Shown in pieces: positions 46,501-59,900 of a DNA stretch of 64,000 nucleotides. Location of the stretch: assembly GCF_900496995.4 (NCBI RefSeq), contig NC_044005.1:26913363-26977362 (forward strand), in the 5' to 3' direction. The DNA is from Aquila chrysaetos chrysaetos (Eukaryota; Chordata; Aves; Accipitriformes; Accipitridae). The notes beneath the pieces are model-generated. The model saw only the letters and a program-made list of their open reading frames with translations, was not told where the DNA came from and did no database searches. A program made the translations under genes and the position numbers. Position 1 is the stretch's first letter; the number at the start of each line of letters is the position of its first letter.

Positions 46501-47439
46501 AAACAACGGTGTAATTGTTTCTTACTCAAGCTAATAGAAATAAAAGAGCTTTTTTACTGTCTAGCAATGTTACTATCCATTTCTTTCCTCCTGCTTGTCC
46601 TTACATCTCAGCACACCCAAAGATTGGCAGGGCATCCCAGGAGCTGACTGCAGCTGTGGTGATGGTAACTGCACACCTGGGAAAACTTCCTCCTCCCTGT
46701 CCCCCTGCATGAACGCAGGTTACACCGCAGAGCAAGTCGCTTCTCCCGCTCGGTGTAGCACGTTCTCCCTGGCAATGCCGCTGCCTGCGGTCCCTGCGGC
46801 GAGGCCAGCGTCGCGGGCCCGGGGAGGCTGGCCGACAAGGGAGGGAAGCCGGTGGTGGTGCGGTGCCGGGGGAAGCAGCGGTCCAGAGCCGGTTGGTGGC
46901 TTGTTGAATGCTACGGTGCTAAAGGGTAAAATAGACCAAGAGGAAAAAAAAGCAGAAGTAGATCTGAGCATATGCTGGAAAGGGAGAGAAAAAAAATAAC
47001 CCCCCGTGTATCTTTAAAAATCATCATAATTTTATTTGCTGTCAAAACCACTCGCATACCTCAGCCGCTATCGTATTTGCGGGATGCTGATCCAAAGCAG
47101 CGAGACATCTGGTAACACTAAATTTTCTTGGCCGAAGAAGACAAGAGGGAAATTACTCAGAGGTTTAATAAAATAATAATTGAACAGCAAGCGCGTCTCC
47201 CAGAGAAGGACCTGGGAGGCTCCCAGCTGTGCAGAAGGCTGTACGAAATTCCGACTGCTTGCCCATCCTCAGCATGCTCCCCTGCATTGGAGCACGGTTT
47301 GATTTTTTTTTTTTAATTTTTCATTTCTTTAATGGATGAAAGAATTGTTAATCGTTATCAGCCGCTACTAATGAATGGATTTCATCAAGCATTTATTAAA
47401 TAACCAAGTAGTCCCCTCGAAGGGGCAGGCTTCAGTACC
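46501..47439. other. TMED10 upstream flank, no gene recognised
   Basis: Non-coding. A short frame around 46,595-46,999 is not conserved with anything I know. T-rich tract near 47,301-47,322. Confidence 0.5.
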
Positions 47440-47682
47440 TAAGCCCCGTACACCGGCACCCCGCGGAGCAGGCGGCCAGAAGGACACGGGACCCCCCTTA
47501 CGCGGGGTCCATGCGACGGCGCTCCCGCCCCGCGGCCCCCCGCACCCGCGCCAGCGCCAGCGCCCGCTGGGCGCCTCGCGCAGCCCCGCCCCTGGCCCCG
47601 CCCCCGCCGTGACGCGGCCGGCGGCGCTGGTCACGTGTGGCGGAGGCGGAGGCCCGGCCCGCCGCACCCGTAGACCGCCGCC
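47440..47682 (+). promoter_or_regulatory. TMED10: TMED10 CpG-island promoter and 5' UTR
   Basis: The CpG island extends from about 47,440 into exon 1 and intron 1 (to about 48,120). It is TATA-less. Two GC boxes (CCCCGCCCC, 47,584; CCCCGCCCCCG, 47,596) bind SP/KLF factors. TCACGTG (47,631-47,637) is an E-box of the USF/TFEB type, within about 50 bp of the ATG, so near the probable start site. A TFEB/TFE3 link would suit a secretory-pathway gene but is inference. Confidence 0.75.
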
Positions 47683-47910
47683 ATGCCGCTGCCGCTGCCC
47701 GGCCGCCCCCGCCTCGGGCAGGCCCCGCTCCTGCCGCCGCTGCTGCTGTTGGTGCTGCTGGTGGGCCCGGCGCGGCCCATCTCCTTCCAGCTGCCGGGCA
47801 AGGCGCGGAAGTGCCTGCGGGAGGAGATCCACCGCGACACGCTGGTCACGGGCGAGTACGAGATCGGCGCCCCGCAGGGCTCCTCCACCGGACCCTCCGC
47901 CAACCTCAAG
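47683..47910 (+). CDS. TMED10: TMED10 coding exon 1
   Basis: 228 nt, residues 1-76. The start ATG is in good context (GCCGCCATGC) and begins a signal peptide with [13 protein letters not shown]. The mature part starts near [18 protein letters not shown]. Donor CTCAAG|GTGCGA. The proline-rich N-terminal tip differs from mammals, as usual for signal peptides. Confidence 0.94.
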
Positions 47911-50900
47911 GTGCGACCGCGGTCGGCGGCGCCCCGGCGGGCGGGGGCGGGGGGGAGCTGGGGGGAAGGCCGGGGCGGGCGGCGCGGCCCCGCCTCCCCG
48001 AGCGTGCGGGGGCGGGGGGAATGAGCGTCGTTTTCCACGCGTGACACCAGCCCACGCGTGGGTTTACAGCGGGCCTGGCCTCCCGCCTGCGGCGCATCGC
48101 GGGAGGGATGGGGCAGGACTCGCCTTGTGCTCGGGGCCGCCGGCTCGCCCAGGGGCTCGGGCTCTGCCGTCGGGGTGTTGGGTGCGGGATTTTGGCGTGA
48201 GCCAAATACGGGCTCTTTCCCCCCCAGAAATCACGTCGTAGCGGCCCGGCCCGCCGGCCGCCGTATAATCCGCACGCCGAAGGCCTTCAGCCTGAGGATT
48301 ATACGGCGGCCGGCGGGCCGGGCCGCTGCGATAAGGCCGTCCTAAGCCTCATGACAGCGTGCGAGGGGGAAGGAGTTACGGTGACGTGGCTCCCCACGTA
48401 CGGCCTGGCACGGCGGGACGGAGCAGCAGGCCGCGGGGAAAGAGCAAGGTGGGGGCTTAGAAACCAGGTTTTGGTACGCAAAATGGCTGTTTCCATCTTG
48501 CTGTGTCGTGGCTTGCGTGGATTTTAGGGAGGCAGGTGTTTGCTACGGGGAAGAAAGTGCTCCTAAAGCATCTTTAGGGAGTATAAGGGAAGCGTCGGCA
48601 GAACATATGTGAACAATACACCTATGTGACAAACAGCTATTAAAACTTCAACACCTTCACTTTAATTGTGTCCACGGACTGCCTTTCCTAGGCTTTCTTC
48701 AGATTTCCCAACTAGCTGAGTAAGGTCTGTTGCTATGTAATCAGTTCGTAACGGCTTTCTGTCTGCTTTTTATTTCCGTATAAGCTCCAAAGGCTTCAAA
48801 AGTAAGCATGCAGACAGTCAGGGTGGTCTGCTCAGGAGTCTCTGAACTCAGCGTTACTCAGTGAGTATTTGAGACCTCCTGAAATCAAGTTGCCCTTCCA
48901 GCATTTGCCAACAGACACCCAAAGGCTTTGGGTTTTTGGCAGTTGTGCTTGGTTATGTCTAGAGAAGGCTGTTTCTGGAGTCTTGCTTTTTTAAAAATCT
49001 TGTTTTGCTGTGTATGGTTACATCATTTGTAAGAGGAACCTTGTCTGTGTATAGGCAGAGCCAAGCAGCTTTACTGCTTTAAGTTGTTGTTATAGTATTT
49101 GCCTGGTAAGGTGCATGTATTTCAGATTGAGTGCCACGTTACCGTCTGTCTCTTACTGCTCAGTGATCGAGCTTCCTGGTTCTCTGGTTGCCCACTCTTA
49201 GGTCAACTGACCCCAGAGTCTCTTCCAAAACTTACTTTTATGTCTTGTCTAGGGAGGTAGTGAAGCAGTGAATCCCATGCTTGAGTCTTAGCCTGGCTTT
49301 GCTGCTGAAGTTGGTGTCCAGGTGGGACTGCTCATGGAAGTTGTATTTTACTGGAACTGTAAACCAAAAATAAAATAAAATAAAGTCCTGTACTAGTTTG
49401 AAAAGCCACAAAGGAGAAACAATAATGTATGCAATTCTTGCTTGCCTTCTTATTGTTCAGGTACGCTGTGGCCTCCCAACACGCTGAGCCTGTTGTAAGT
49501 GCTGTAATGCCTCTGTTAGGTGCATACGTCTTTTTGTGTCTAAGTTTGCGTGGGAAAAGTTAGTTCAAGACACCATGTCTGCAGGTGGTCTTGCTCCTTC
49601 TGCACTGGATGGCCTGCTTCGGTCCCCTGGATCGGGCCACCGAACGTAGGAGGTTGGTAGTGAATCCTGGCCGGGCTCATTACAGTTCCTGCTGGTAAGC
49701 TGCGTTTTGTGTGCGTGATACCCCAGCGCTAACAGTGGCACCCTCTGTTTTGGAGGACTCCGCGGGCTCTGCCAGCTGGCTGCTGAGGGGCAGCATCGGG
49801 GCAGCTGAGGTCTCGCTTGGGCCCGGCCACGTGCCTCTGCCCCATTGTGGAGGCTGGCGAGGCTGGCGGTTTGGGGAACTGTCGGGCTGTTTGTTAAGGG
49901 TGAACAATGCCCTGTCTGTAGGGGATTGCGTTACCGTAAATAACGTTAGAATAGCGTGAAAAATCCCTTTCAGGTCAACTCCCCCACAGTGTTCTGGCTG
50001 GGCTATTAGCAGCTTCTCCCGCCCCCGCACACCCAGCTGAATGGGCAGTGTATTTGGCTGATTTGGGTAATGCTGTTCAGTTTTGATGTAAGTGGATAGC
50101 AGAGCTTTTACTGTCCAGAATCCTGTTCGTGAGCAGGCTGTTGCTAGAGCTGCAAAGGGCAAAAATGGATCAAGCTGCATAATATTCTCTAGCTAAAGGT
50201 TAGCTCTGGTGTCTACAAAGCCCTAAGGGAATAGTGCTCAAAATAATAGGGACGTTTGAGAGCTTTCTTTACTGTGTTCTTGTGACCACTTCTTGGGAAG
50301 GAGAACCCAGCGTGCAGATTATATGGTATCACGCTGAACCAGCATCTTGGTTAATCAGGACCGCTCCATTAAATTGCATGCACCGTATGGTGCCCAAAAC
50401 ACATGTTTTTACGCTGTGTCTGCGTGGCCAGGTGTGGGATGGTCCCGTACTCCAGCGGGGCCTGCTCACTTGAGCCGAGAGCCTCCCAATAGTCTGGTGG
50501 CTTCCAGATGGGAGGTGGCTTGTGTCTGGTGGCTTGTGGCAGGGGGATGGCAACACAGCTGCCTGTGCCTGACTTTGCAGGCGTGCTTTCATCTGCTCAC
50601 CACTTGAATACAGGTAGAGCTCTGAGCAGGAACTGCAGTGCGGGAGGAGAACGGTGCTCCTCGTTGTTCTCGGACGCTGACAAATACCATATGGTGCAGG
50701 GGCAGCTACAACAAATCCCGTAACAGACAATTACGGGATAACCTGTATGTAGAGGAAGCTTGTTCCTAAAGTCTTGCCTGCTATGGTTTATACCCTGAGG
50801 CACGAGGGTTTATCTACTTTATTATTTTTCCTGCCTAATGCAGCAACTCTCTTTATCCACGTGAAGGTCCGCACCTGTTCCGAGTCCAGCAGGCTGCTGG

Positions 50901-53900
50901 CATCAGTGGTATCCCATGGCAAGGAGTTAATTAGGTGTTCTAATAAGAATAAAGAGTGTTGCCTTAGAATAATTTTGGGTACATAGCCCTTTTATATGGC
51001 CTTTGTACAGGGAAACAAGGCTGTCTTTCTGTTGTAAGATGGAGTAAAGGAGAATGTCTGACTTGCCTTCTCAATACCACAAATCATTTTGTGTACTTCT
51101 GTCTTATGTATCTTTAAAATTATTCCCAAGCTTTTTAGTTTCTTCACCTCTAAGACTTTCAAAGACCCCTAGTAACTTTAGCACGCATGCTTTTTCAGAC
51201 ATACCTGTTGAAGGATAGAGCTGAGGGAAACTGGGAAGCGTTCCAGTGAAATCCACATGGTTGATTTTCATGCAGTATTGTAATGTCTTCAGTTTTTTTC
51301 ACCCTGTCCATGGTTAGAGTATGTCAACTGGATGGAGCCTTTAATTGAGCACTGATTCTCAAGTCTGTGTCATGAAATGTGTGTCTTTTTTTCTTTACTA
51401 TTTGTTGAAGCATTTTTGTAGACCTACAGTTTTTGCCTATTCTTAGTAATTTCATAGACTTAGCGCAAAGCAGTCATTATTCTGTGTAGTCTGAATTGTC
51501 CTCTGAAGTGGCCACTTTTATGGATCTTGGCACCCAAACCTTGTATAACTCAGGGCCATGCTGGTGGTTCATTTCTAGAGGAATAGATGTGCCCTTCTCC
51601 ATTTCATCTTCTGGCGAATGAGTCTTTTTTTGTCCCATAAGGCTTCTCCGTATCTGTGTTGCTATGGGAATTTATGAATTTTGCTTGCAAAATGAAAGCA
51701 ATGAGTAACAGTTTGGTTCAGCTAGAGTTCCTAAATGTAGTCTGTATTCAGGGGTTATAGGAGGAAGAGGAATTAGTGTGGTTTTCGGTTTGGGGTTTTT
51801 TTTGGTTGGTTGGTTGGTTGATTGCTTTTTGGTGGTTTTTTTTTTTGTTTAATCTAGGAGTCAGTAATTACCTTAGAGGCACTCTGACTTTGTCAGTTCC
51901 TGGAGTGGGGATGAGGAGGGGAGGAATTGATAATCATGAGGAAGGAGGGGAAACTTGAAAGGAGAAAGCAGCAGATCGAAAGGGGAGACTAGGAGTACTC
52001 TTCCTGCACAGGCAGTGTGAGCCCGTTGCAGCAAAACACTGTGTTTCTTACCCTCCTTGTCTCTCTTACAGATAACTGACTCAGCTGGGCACATCCTGTA
52101 TGCCAAGGAGGATGCCACTAAGGGCAAGTTTGCCTTCACCACTGAAGACTATGATATGTTTGAGGCCTGCTTTGAGAGCAAGCTTCCTGTGGGTAAGTGA
52201 AGTGAAAGGTCTGTTGGCTGCTTCTAGCTTCTGATTAAGTTCACGTAGATATGTGGATTAGGGGTATGGGTAAAGTGGTCCTGGGTGTGGTCTGCAGAAC
52301 ACTTTGATTTTTTTAAAGGTGATCTTCAGGAGGTTCTGGGCAGAATATATGCTGTCAGTGTTGCATTTGAAGTTAAGTAATCCTCTGCGGCTGTTGTGTA
52401 GAGCGCTTGGGTTTCCTCTGAAAGGGGAATCACGTGTTCCTTCTGCAGAGGTCACCGCAGTTGCAATGAGTGGCAGTACCAGGGAGCAAACCACACCTCT
52501 TTTGCCCTTTTCATGCTTCTCCCCATCTTGCAGTTGAGCCAGGACAGAGCAGAATGCCATCATCTCCAGACCCTGTCTTTCTCCCCAGCTGACCATCTCT
52601 CCCCATTTTGTGGAACGTGATCTCTCCACAATGTGTACTTGGCAGCAATCCTACGTTAGGTTAGCAACCATTTTCTCTGTGTGTATGTATAGAGAACGTG
52701 GCCTTGGTTTGCACCCGCAACTGCTCTCCAAGTGGTCAATAAAGAAAGGGAAGGGGAAACGGCCAGGACGTCAGCCTTGAATTTGTGCTGCAGGGATGGT
52801 TGCCTAACAAGCACTGAGGCTCGTTTCCTGTGAGTGACGCATGTGCTGCTTTGAGTGGCTGGGCTCAACTTCAGGACAAACGTGCTGAAAACAGCCAACA
52901 CGTAGGCTGTAGTCTCATTTGCGGTGGTGTGAGCGCATGCAAGTTTGTAGGTGCTCACATCTTTTCACATTCACTGTCAGAGTTCTGCTCCCTGGACCTG
53001 GTTCTTCTTAGGTCTTATCCTAAAAGGTCCCAGAGCATTTCACAGAGCAGTCACTAGCACCATTCCTCATGTCTGTTGAAAGGCAGCTTCTGTTTTGCTG
53101 TTCTACTCCACATATAAGATACAAATAGTTTGCAAGTTGAAGAGAACTTTCCAGAAAGAGAAGACTGTCTTCTTTGCTGGGATTGGGAGGGACCTGGCTT
53201 GTAACACCTCTTCTATGGTATTTTACAGATAAGACAGTGACCCCAAATGCTCAGGATTTTGCTTTTATTTCACTCCAAAGGTAGGGCTTCCAAATGCTCC
53301 TTAACGCATTGAGACATGCAGGCACTAGTGACTCATCTGGGAGTCACTCATGCTATTTACTGTCTAACACCTGGGTGTTTGGGAGGTCTCCAGACAGTCC
53401 CACAAATCCTTTCATAGCTTCCATGTGATCACACATTGAAGTGGGAAAGGCTTCTTTCTTCAGTTGTGTTTAGACTCTTATTTCAGTGCTTGTGACCAGA
53501 GGTTTCTTACCTAGACTGAGCCCCTTATAGCTCTTTTGATTGTTGGAAATGTTTGTTCCCTGGCTCCCTTGTATTGTTGCAAGTTTGTTTTAAAGCTTTC
53601 AGTACTGATGAGGATAAAATATTTCAAAGTGCAGCTTCTACCTGGTGACCAGTGGGGCATTGAGGTGCCAAAATCTAGAGCTGTTCAATTGAGCAGCTGG
53701 ATCCTTCTCTGGAGGCTTTTTGTTTAGGGGCCTCCAAGCTGCTGGTTTCTTTTTGGACTCAGGTGCGCCGAATTCCTTTGTAAAGAGAGATCCTCTGTGG
53801 TGAGTATCTCCAGATTTCCCATGTCTGTACTGGAAATCAAGGAGGTATTAAAGTAAAGGAGGTGGCACTGTGAGGCTTGATCATCTGCAGGACATGGTTA

Positions 53901-56900
53901 AGGTACTGTGGAAGACATAACTACGTCACGAGGAAGTGCCTTGTTTCGTCTGTAAGGTCAGCATGGGAATGGGGGAACTGACCAAGTGCCGTTTTATCCC
54001 CATGTTTCTCTTTAAAGGTGGGATTTTTTTCACAGTCTCATCAAGTAAGTGATCAGGACTTGTAGTGTGGCAGCCAAGGAATAGTGGAATAGAAAAACTG
54101 TTGGTAGAGGAAGCCCAGAGCCGTTGGGACCTGAGGGGTCTAAGCAACTGGGATTTCTCAATCCTTAACCACAGAAATGAGGAAGAGGAAGTGAGAAGAA
54201 GGTCCTATTTAGAAGGTCCACCTTATCAGAGTGGAGGAGTTCTTAGGGTGATTCTTGGAGCTACGGGTGTTTGCATGACAGGCTTTTTTCCCCTCTTCCA
54301 GGGTGGAAGGGTCCTGTCTTCCTGACCAGGGCTCTGTTCCCAGGCACACTTACTCTCGCACTGTATGCTAATCGCTGAGAAGAACAGCCTGGCCTGCACT
54401 ACATGCTCCCCTGTAGAGCTCTTCCTGTGTGCTAATCTTTACCCCTTTGCTCCTTCTGTAATCCTTCTCTTCCCAAACTTTCTTAAGAGTGTTATGGCTC
54501 ATTTTTTCTGGAATTCCTGTGGGAAAATTTTTTTACATCCAGTTCAACTATCCTGTTTTTCCACTGACTTTGCAAATTAGGAGCTCTGCTAATCTCCCAG
54601 GAAACAGTTCTGTGCTCATGTGAGATGACCTCTTGAAGACCTCCTGGGGGATGTAGGTATCAGTTTAGTTCAAGATCTCTGGGACTTAACTGTTTTTCTC
54701 TTTGCTGCTGACCCAGTCTGCTCTGGTGAGCTGTGGCTGCAGGAGGAGCAGGGAGTTACTGAGGATCTGATGAGCGCGAAGGGAGCTGCCTAGTGCCTTG
54801 GGCTCAGTAAACTTGTAGACAAACAGCTTGAGTTTTTCCAGGCCAGTCCCTGACAGTGTTAACCTCTTGCAGAATGTCTGCTTTCCATCCCTTTGCACGC
54901 AGCAGCTCTAAGTTCTCTACTTTCTTACTGCTTCTTGGCAGCTCTCCCTTCCAGCCTGACAAATTAATCCTTCCAGTTCTGTTCTCCTGTTCACTGGCCT
55001 TTTCATCTTTCTCATCTCTTCCTGGAAGCTCCAGCTCTCCACCCAAGTTGCTGTAATTTAAACAACATTAAAAAAACCCTCTCGCTGAACTGTGTGCTTT
55101 GAATTTTCTTCTGCAGCTACTGTTGACTGTCTTACCTGCCAGTCTCCAGGCATGCTGGTATATGTATGGCATAAGTGGTCAAAACTTGTGGTTGGAGAAA
55201 GGAGCACTGGGTGGTTGTATACAGCCTGTCTGTTAAAGAACAGTGCTGGGATTTGAGTTTTACAGTAACCGGTCTTTTATAAGAAAACCAAAAAATTCCA
55301 TCATGATCCTAATTTATCCATTGGGCTTTTACATAGCTGGGTTTGAATTTTGAGCTCCTGTATCCCTTTGGAAATTTAAGAAACAGTTTGTAATTGATAT
55401 GGACCATCTTGTCAGTAGGTTATTCCGTGTTCTGCTAGCAATAGAAGGTGGAGGTGATTCTACTCTGGTGTTGAAAAGCTGTTCAGTGGGTAGAGAGAAA
55501 ACTTGGGGATGTTGTACAGAAGACCTGGAGTATCTTCCTAGCTCTGACTGGAGTGACCCAATGTAACCTGCACATTGAATTTGTCTGTGGACTGAGGGAA
55601 TGTCCACCTGGCAGCTTCCTAAGGCAAAGTGTGAGTATTGGACGTGCTCCTGGATAAAGACTGAAATTCATAGTCTGAGTGAATTTAGACCTTGTGTTTT
55701 GCTGGTAGCCAGCTGCGGACAACTGTAAAAAAAAAAAAAATTCCAAAGTGCTGGGGTTTGGGAATGTGTTATGTACAGACATTTCCTTGGTGGGTGGTAT
55801 ACTGGAATATGATACTCAGGTCAGCTGATGTGCTGCATTCTTTAGGGTATCTTATATGCCTATTCTGTTTTTTTATTCCCTCTTGTGAATGTTTTCGGAT
55901 GTGACAGTTTGTAGCAGTTAAAAGAAGCTATTAGCCATAGGTGTCCCTGGCCTGGGGGCTACAGCCTTAAAAGATACCTACTGTGCTGTTGATTGCAGCC
56001 TTATCCTACTCACTGTTTGTGCAGCTCCAGCTTGCAGTTCTCTGAAGTGGTGTTTTCCCGGCTTCAGAAGCCTCCTGCCATCTTGGGATTTGCATTAGCA
56101 GCGTGGGTCTCTGACATCTGAGCTGTTCTTTCCCTGAAAAGATATGTTGGTAAAGGGATTGCCTTCATTTCTGCAGATACTGCAGCATGTGAGGGTCAGT
56201 AGTTCCTGTATGCCATATTCTTCAGTTAAGCAGTTTACCTTCTGCTCCTTTGAATGTAAAATAATTTGCAACCCCAGTAACCTTGACAAGTTGCCGATGC
56301 ACTTCCTGCTAGGAGGAACGTGGGCTTCCCAGTTGAATATTTGTCCCTCTGGTGACTTGTCTTTCGCCAGGCTGTCTCATAGCAGCTGGTATTCATCTTC
56401 TTATCCTCTGCAGTTTTTACAGTGATTTGCATCCTACACACACTTAGCGCTTTTAGTTACAGCTTGTTCTCATTATCTTTGTGAGGCTCTCCTTCAGCCA
56501 GGATTTATTGTGAAGTCTCTGTATTTTTAGGCTGGACTGTGCTGCCTCCGCAGTTAGCTGCAGACATGGAGGGAGGGGAGGGATGTTGTGAGTTCTTCCT
56601 CAGTGGTGGGGAGAGCTGGTGATTTCCTGGCAGGCTGAATGTTTCGCACAATGAATCCTTTCATGATGCTTCCAGGAACAGGGAGGATGCCGGACCAGCT
56701 CGTGACTCTGGATATGAAGCATGGAGTTGAAGCAAAGAACTACGAGGAGGTATGTCCCCTGGCTGCCTGCACTGCAGGCTCCCCTTTCCCAGCACTCACG
56801 TGATGCCATTTGTAGATCTGGGACTTATGATGGGAAGCTGTTTTCCCAGCGGTGATGAAAGCCTGCCTGCAACCTACAATTCCAGTGAAGCTTTGTGTGT

Positions 56901-59900
56901 TAAGGGAGAGAAAAAAAAAAAAAAAAAAAAAAGACAAACATTGACTAAAATGAATTCAGTACTCTGGGAACTGGAGCCTAATGTGTGAATTTCTTTGCTA
57001 GGATAGCATGACCCAGCTTCTGGGCATAGGCATTAGAGGCAACAAGAGACTGAGATGTGAAGTTTCCCCAGCCCCAGCAGCGGAGGGCATTTTAGGTTAA
57101 TATCAGATCTTCCTAGAGGTCAAGTTTCGTTGTTACTGTTCCTGACTGTAAGATATACTGGCTCAACAGCTGTGAAGTGTCACTTGTGCATTTCTAAGAA
57201 TTGGCAGTGTATCGATGTAAAGGTGTTTGGCAGAGTAGTAGCTGGTGTGAAATCGGTATTTGGTTTGAAGGCATGACATTGCAAATAGGCATAAAGCCTA
57301 AACATTTCCATCTTAGGAGGACATTGCTTTCTTAGACCCAAGAGCCAGCTGTGTGGATTAGCAGTTGCTTTGTGGCTGGGATGGTCCTGGCTGGTTTGGA
57401 TGCTGAATTTTGATGGCTGCTACTATGCTTTTGGCTCCCTAGAATTTGGGGTCAGCTAGCCCCCAGCAATTTTTCAGCAGAAAATGAGAGTTGTTATGGG
57501 AGAAAGATTCCTGCAAATTATTTCTGCGTCCACTGCGCACAACAGCGTGGGAGATGCCTTAGGGAGGAGAGTAGGTAGCAGAGGAGGCTGTGTATGGTGC
57601 CAGTTAGAAAACTAACAAATTTCTGAGATGGGCGTGCTGGAGTTTTTATATCCTTCTGAGCTTTGGGCTAGCTGGTCCTGTGTGGCTTAAGTCAGTCTAG
57701 AACACATCCTATGTAGAGAGTAAGAAAGTGCTTGGGGTCAGGGGAGAGCAGAGCAATCATTGTTTAAGTCAGTCTAGAGCACAACCTACATGGAGAGTAA
57801 AAAAAGTGCTTGGGGTCAGGGAAGAACAGAGCAATCGTTGGGCCAGCTGTCTGGCAACCAGCTACTGAAGGATTACAAGGTGTTGAAATCTTACAGGATG
57901 ACCCCTGAGAGCGTAACTGGGAGGATTATGGTGATTACATTTACAGAATCTCTTTAAATACAACCCCGCAGTATACTCTGAATTACATCACTGTAGTGCT
58001 ACCTAGAAGCATTGTTCCTATGCAGAAAGGTTCTCCTGTGCCTGTATATCTACATACCCAATGGTTGTACTGATACAACTGTCTTGGAATAAAAGTAAGT
58101 ATCCATTATGCTTGTCAGTGTAGTCAGATTGATGGAAAAGGTTCATGGACAAACCTGGGAAAAGAACAATTTAGACTTGCAGTCCCACCTGATACCAAAT
58201 GCAGATCTTGGCAGCACTGACAAGCATCCTTGACTTGTGAGTACCTCTGAGTGGCAGACTGTGTTGAGCCTTGTTGAGCAGCAAGTCTGCAAGGGACTCA
58301 AAACTAGTTTACTGTTTGTACAGCTGCTACGGATGTTTAGCCATACTGCTTTGCAGTGTGTTTTCTTTTTTTATCCTCTCTCTTCCCAGGTTGCTGTACT
58401 ATTTGTGGGTTTTGACTTGACAGGTTGCTGTAAGGCCTCAGAGGGGAGGACTGTTGCTCAGGTTTCTCTCCTGGAATTGCTGCCTTTTTAAGCCTTTTGC
58501 TTGTGATGTTCATCTGCTGTAAGGTACCAGTGACCTGTATTCTCCCCCAGTTCTTGTTGAATTGCTGCAAGGAGACTTGATGCAGGGAGTTGAACAATGG
58601 TGGCTGATACTGTCCTGCTTGTGCATGGATATATGGAGTGAGAGGAGGGGTGATGTCCAAGTCTGACCTCATAAGCTTTCATAGATCCAGACATTCTTGG
58701 AGCAAAGCAACTGGGAGAGAGAGCTGGGTTAGAAAACCTAACTGCATGGCAGTGTCATACCTTAGTTCTCTGGGGTAGGGAGGAATAACTTTCTCCATTC
58801 AATAAGTAGAAATGAAGGTAGCAAAATGCGAAAAGACTTTTCAGAGGGAACCAGGAAGGCTTGGTGATTTGGGTTCCTTTCCAGATCAGCTAATCCTTGT
58901 TAATTCTTGGCTGTAGCACATCTCTTTCTATGCTAGGAAGAGAGTTAGGGTTTGACAAATCTTTTAGTAGCCCCTGAGAAGTTCAGTGGAGATGTTCCTT
59001 CTAGGATGATGGCATTCCACCATCATAGATGCTTGGTGGGCTTTTTACAAAATCCCTTGGAGCAGCTGTGTGTATTGGCTTCACTAGGGATGAAAGAGGT
59101 TCCAGGATGTGTGTCGCGGAGTATATGCAGGGCTAAAAGTAGCTATCAGATGTTTCTAGCTATGCCTATTAAGACCAACTGAAGAGATGCAGGATGGAGC
59201 AGACAAGCCTTGGTTTTTCCCAGTGGAACCTTTGTAGCCTTCTGTGAATGAGGAAAAGTGCCCTCCAGGAGGATAATGAAGCTGGTCAACACAGGGCTAG
59301 CTTGTCAGTAGAGCTGTCCAAGACCTTGCGTGTGTGTTATAGACCTGCTGCTCTAGCTGTGTCAGCAGAGCCTGGGCCATAGGCACACATCCACTGGTGC
59401 CAGTTTTTCAGCAAAGCTCTGCTGGCACGTACGTGTCCAGGCCACGGGTTTTGTCAGTACAACCCATTAGCTAGAAAGCGGGAGGGGTTTAACCTGCCGT
59501 TTCCTACCCCTCCTCACAAACGCACTCCAAATTGACACCGCTGTGCTGGCAGAGCTGTAACACACAGCTCGCCTCAGCATAAAAATCCTCAGATGACTGC
59601 TTGATGGCCTGCAGCTTGCCAGGATATGCATGTCATGTGAAGACACTTCAGTGAAAAGGCTGATTAGCTAGCACTGGCCTGGTCACAAGCATCTCTTCAG
59701 ATGGACTCTGATGCCCAGGCAGCTGCCTCTGGAAGCAGTGTTTCAGGTTTGCCTGTACCCTGGGCACTCTGTGGCTTGCCTGTTAGCACCTGGACCACTG
59801 ACGGATGTCATCCTGTGGCTTATGTCTGAGTAATCCTGTGTGACAGTGAGACCGGTGGTGAGCTGCAGGTGCTCCATGTGTTTTCTGTAGTTTTCTGTAG

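Noticed and set aside
50715..50739. hairpin ATCCCGTAA/TTACGGGAT in TMED10 intron 1
   Set aside because: Perfect but only 9 bp per arm; no flanking structure suggesting a structured RNA.
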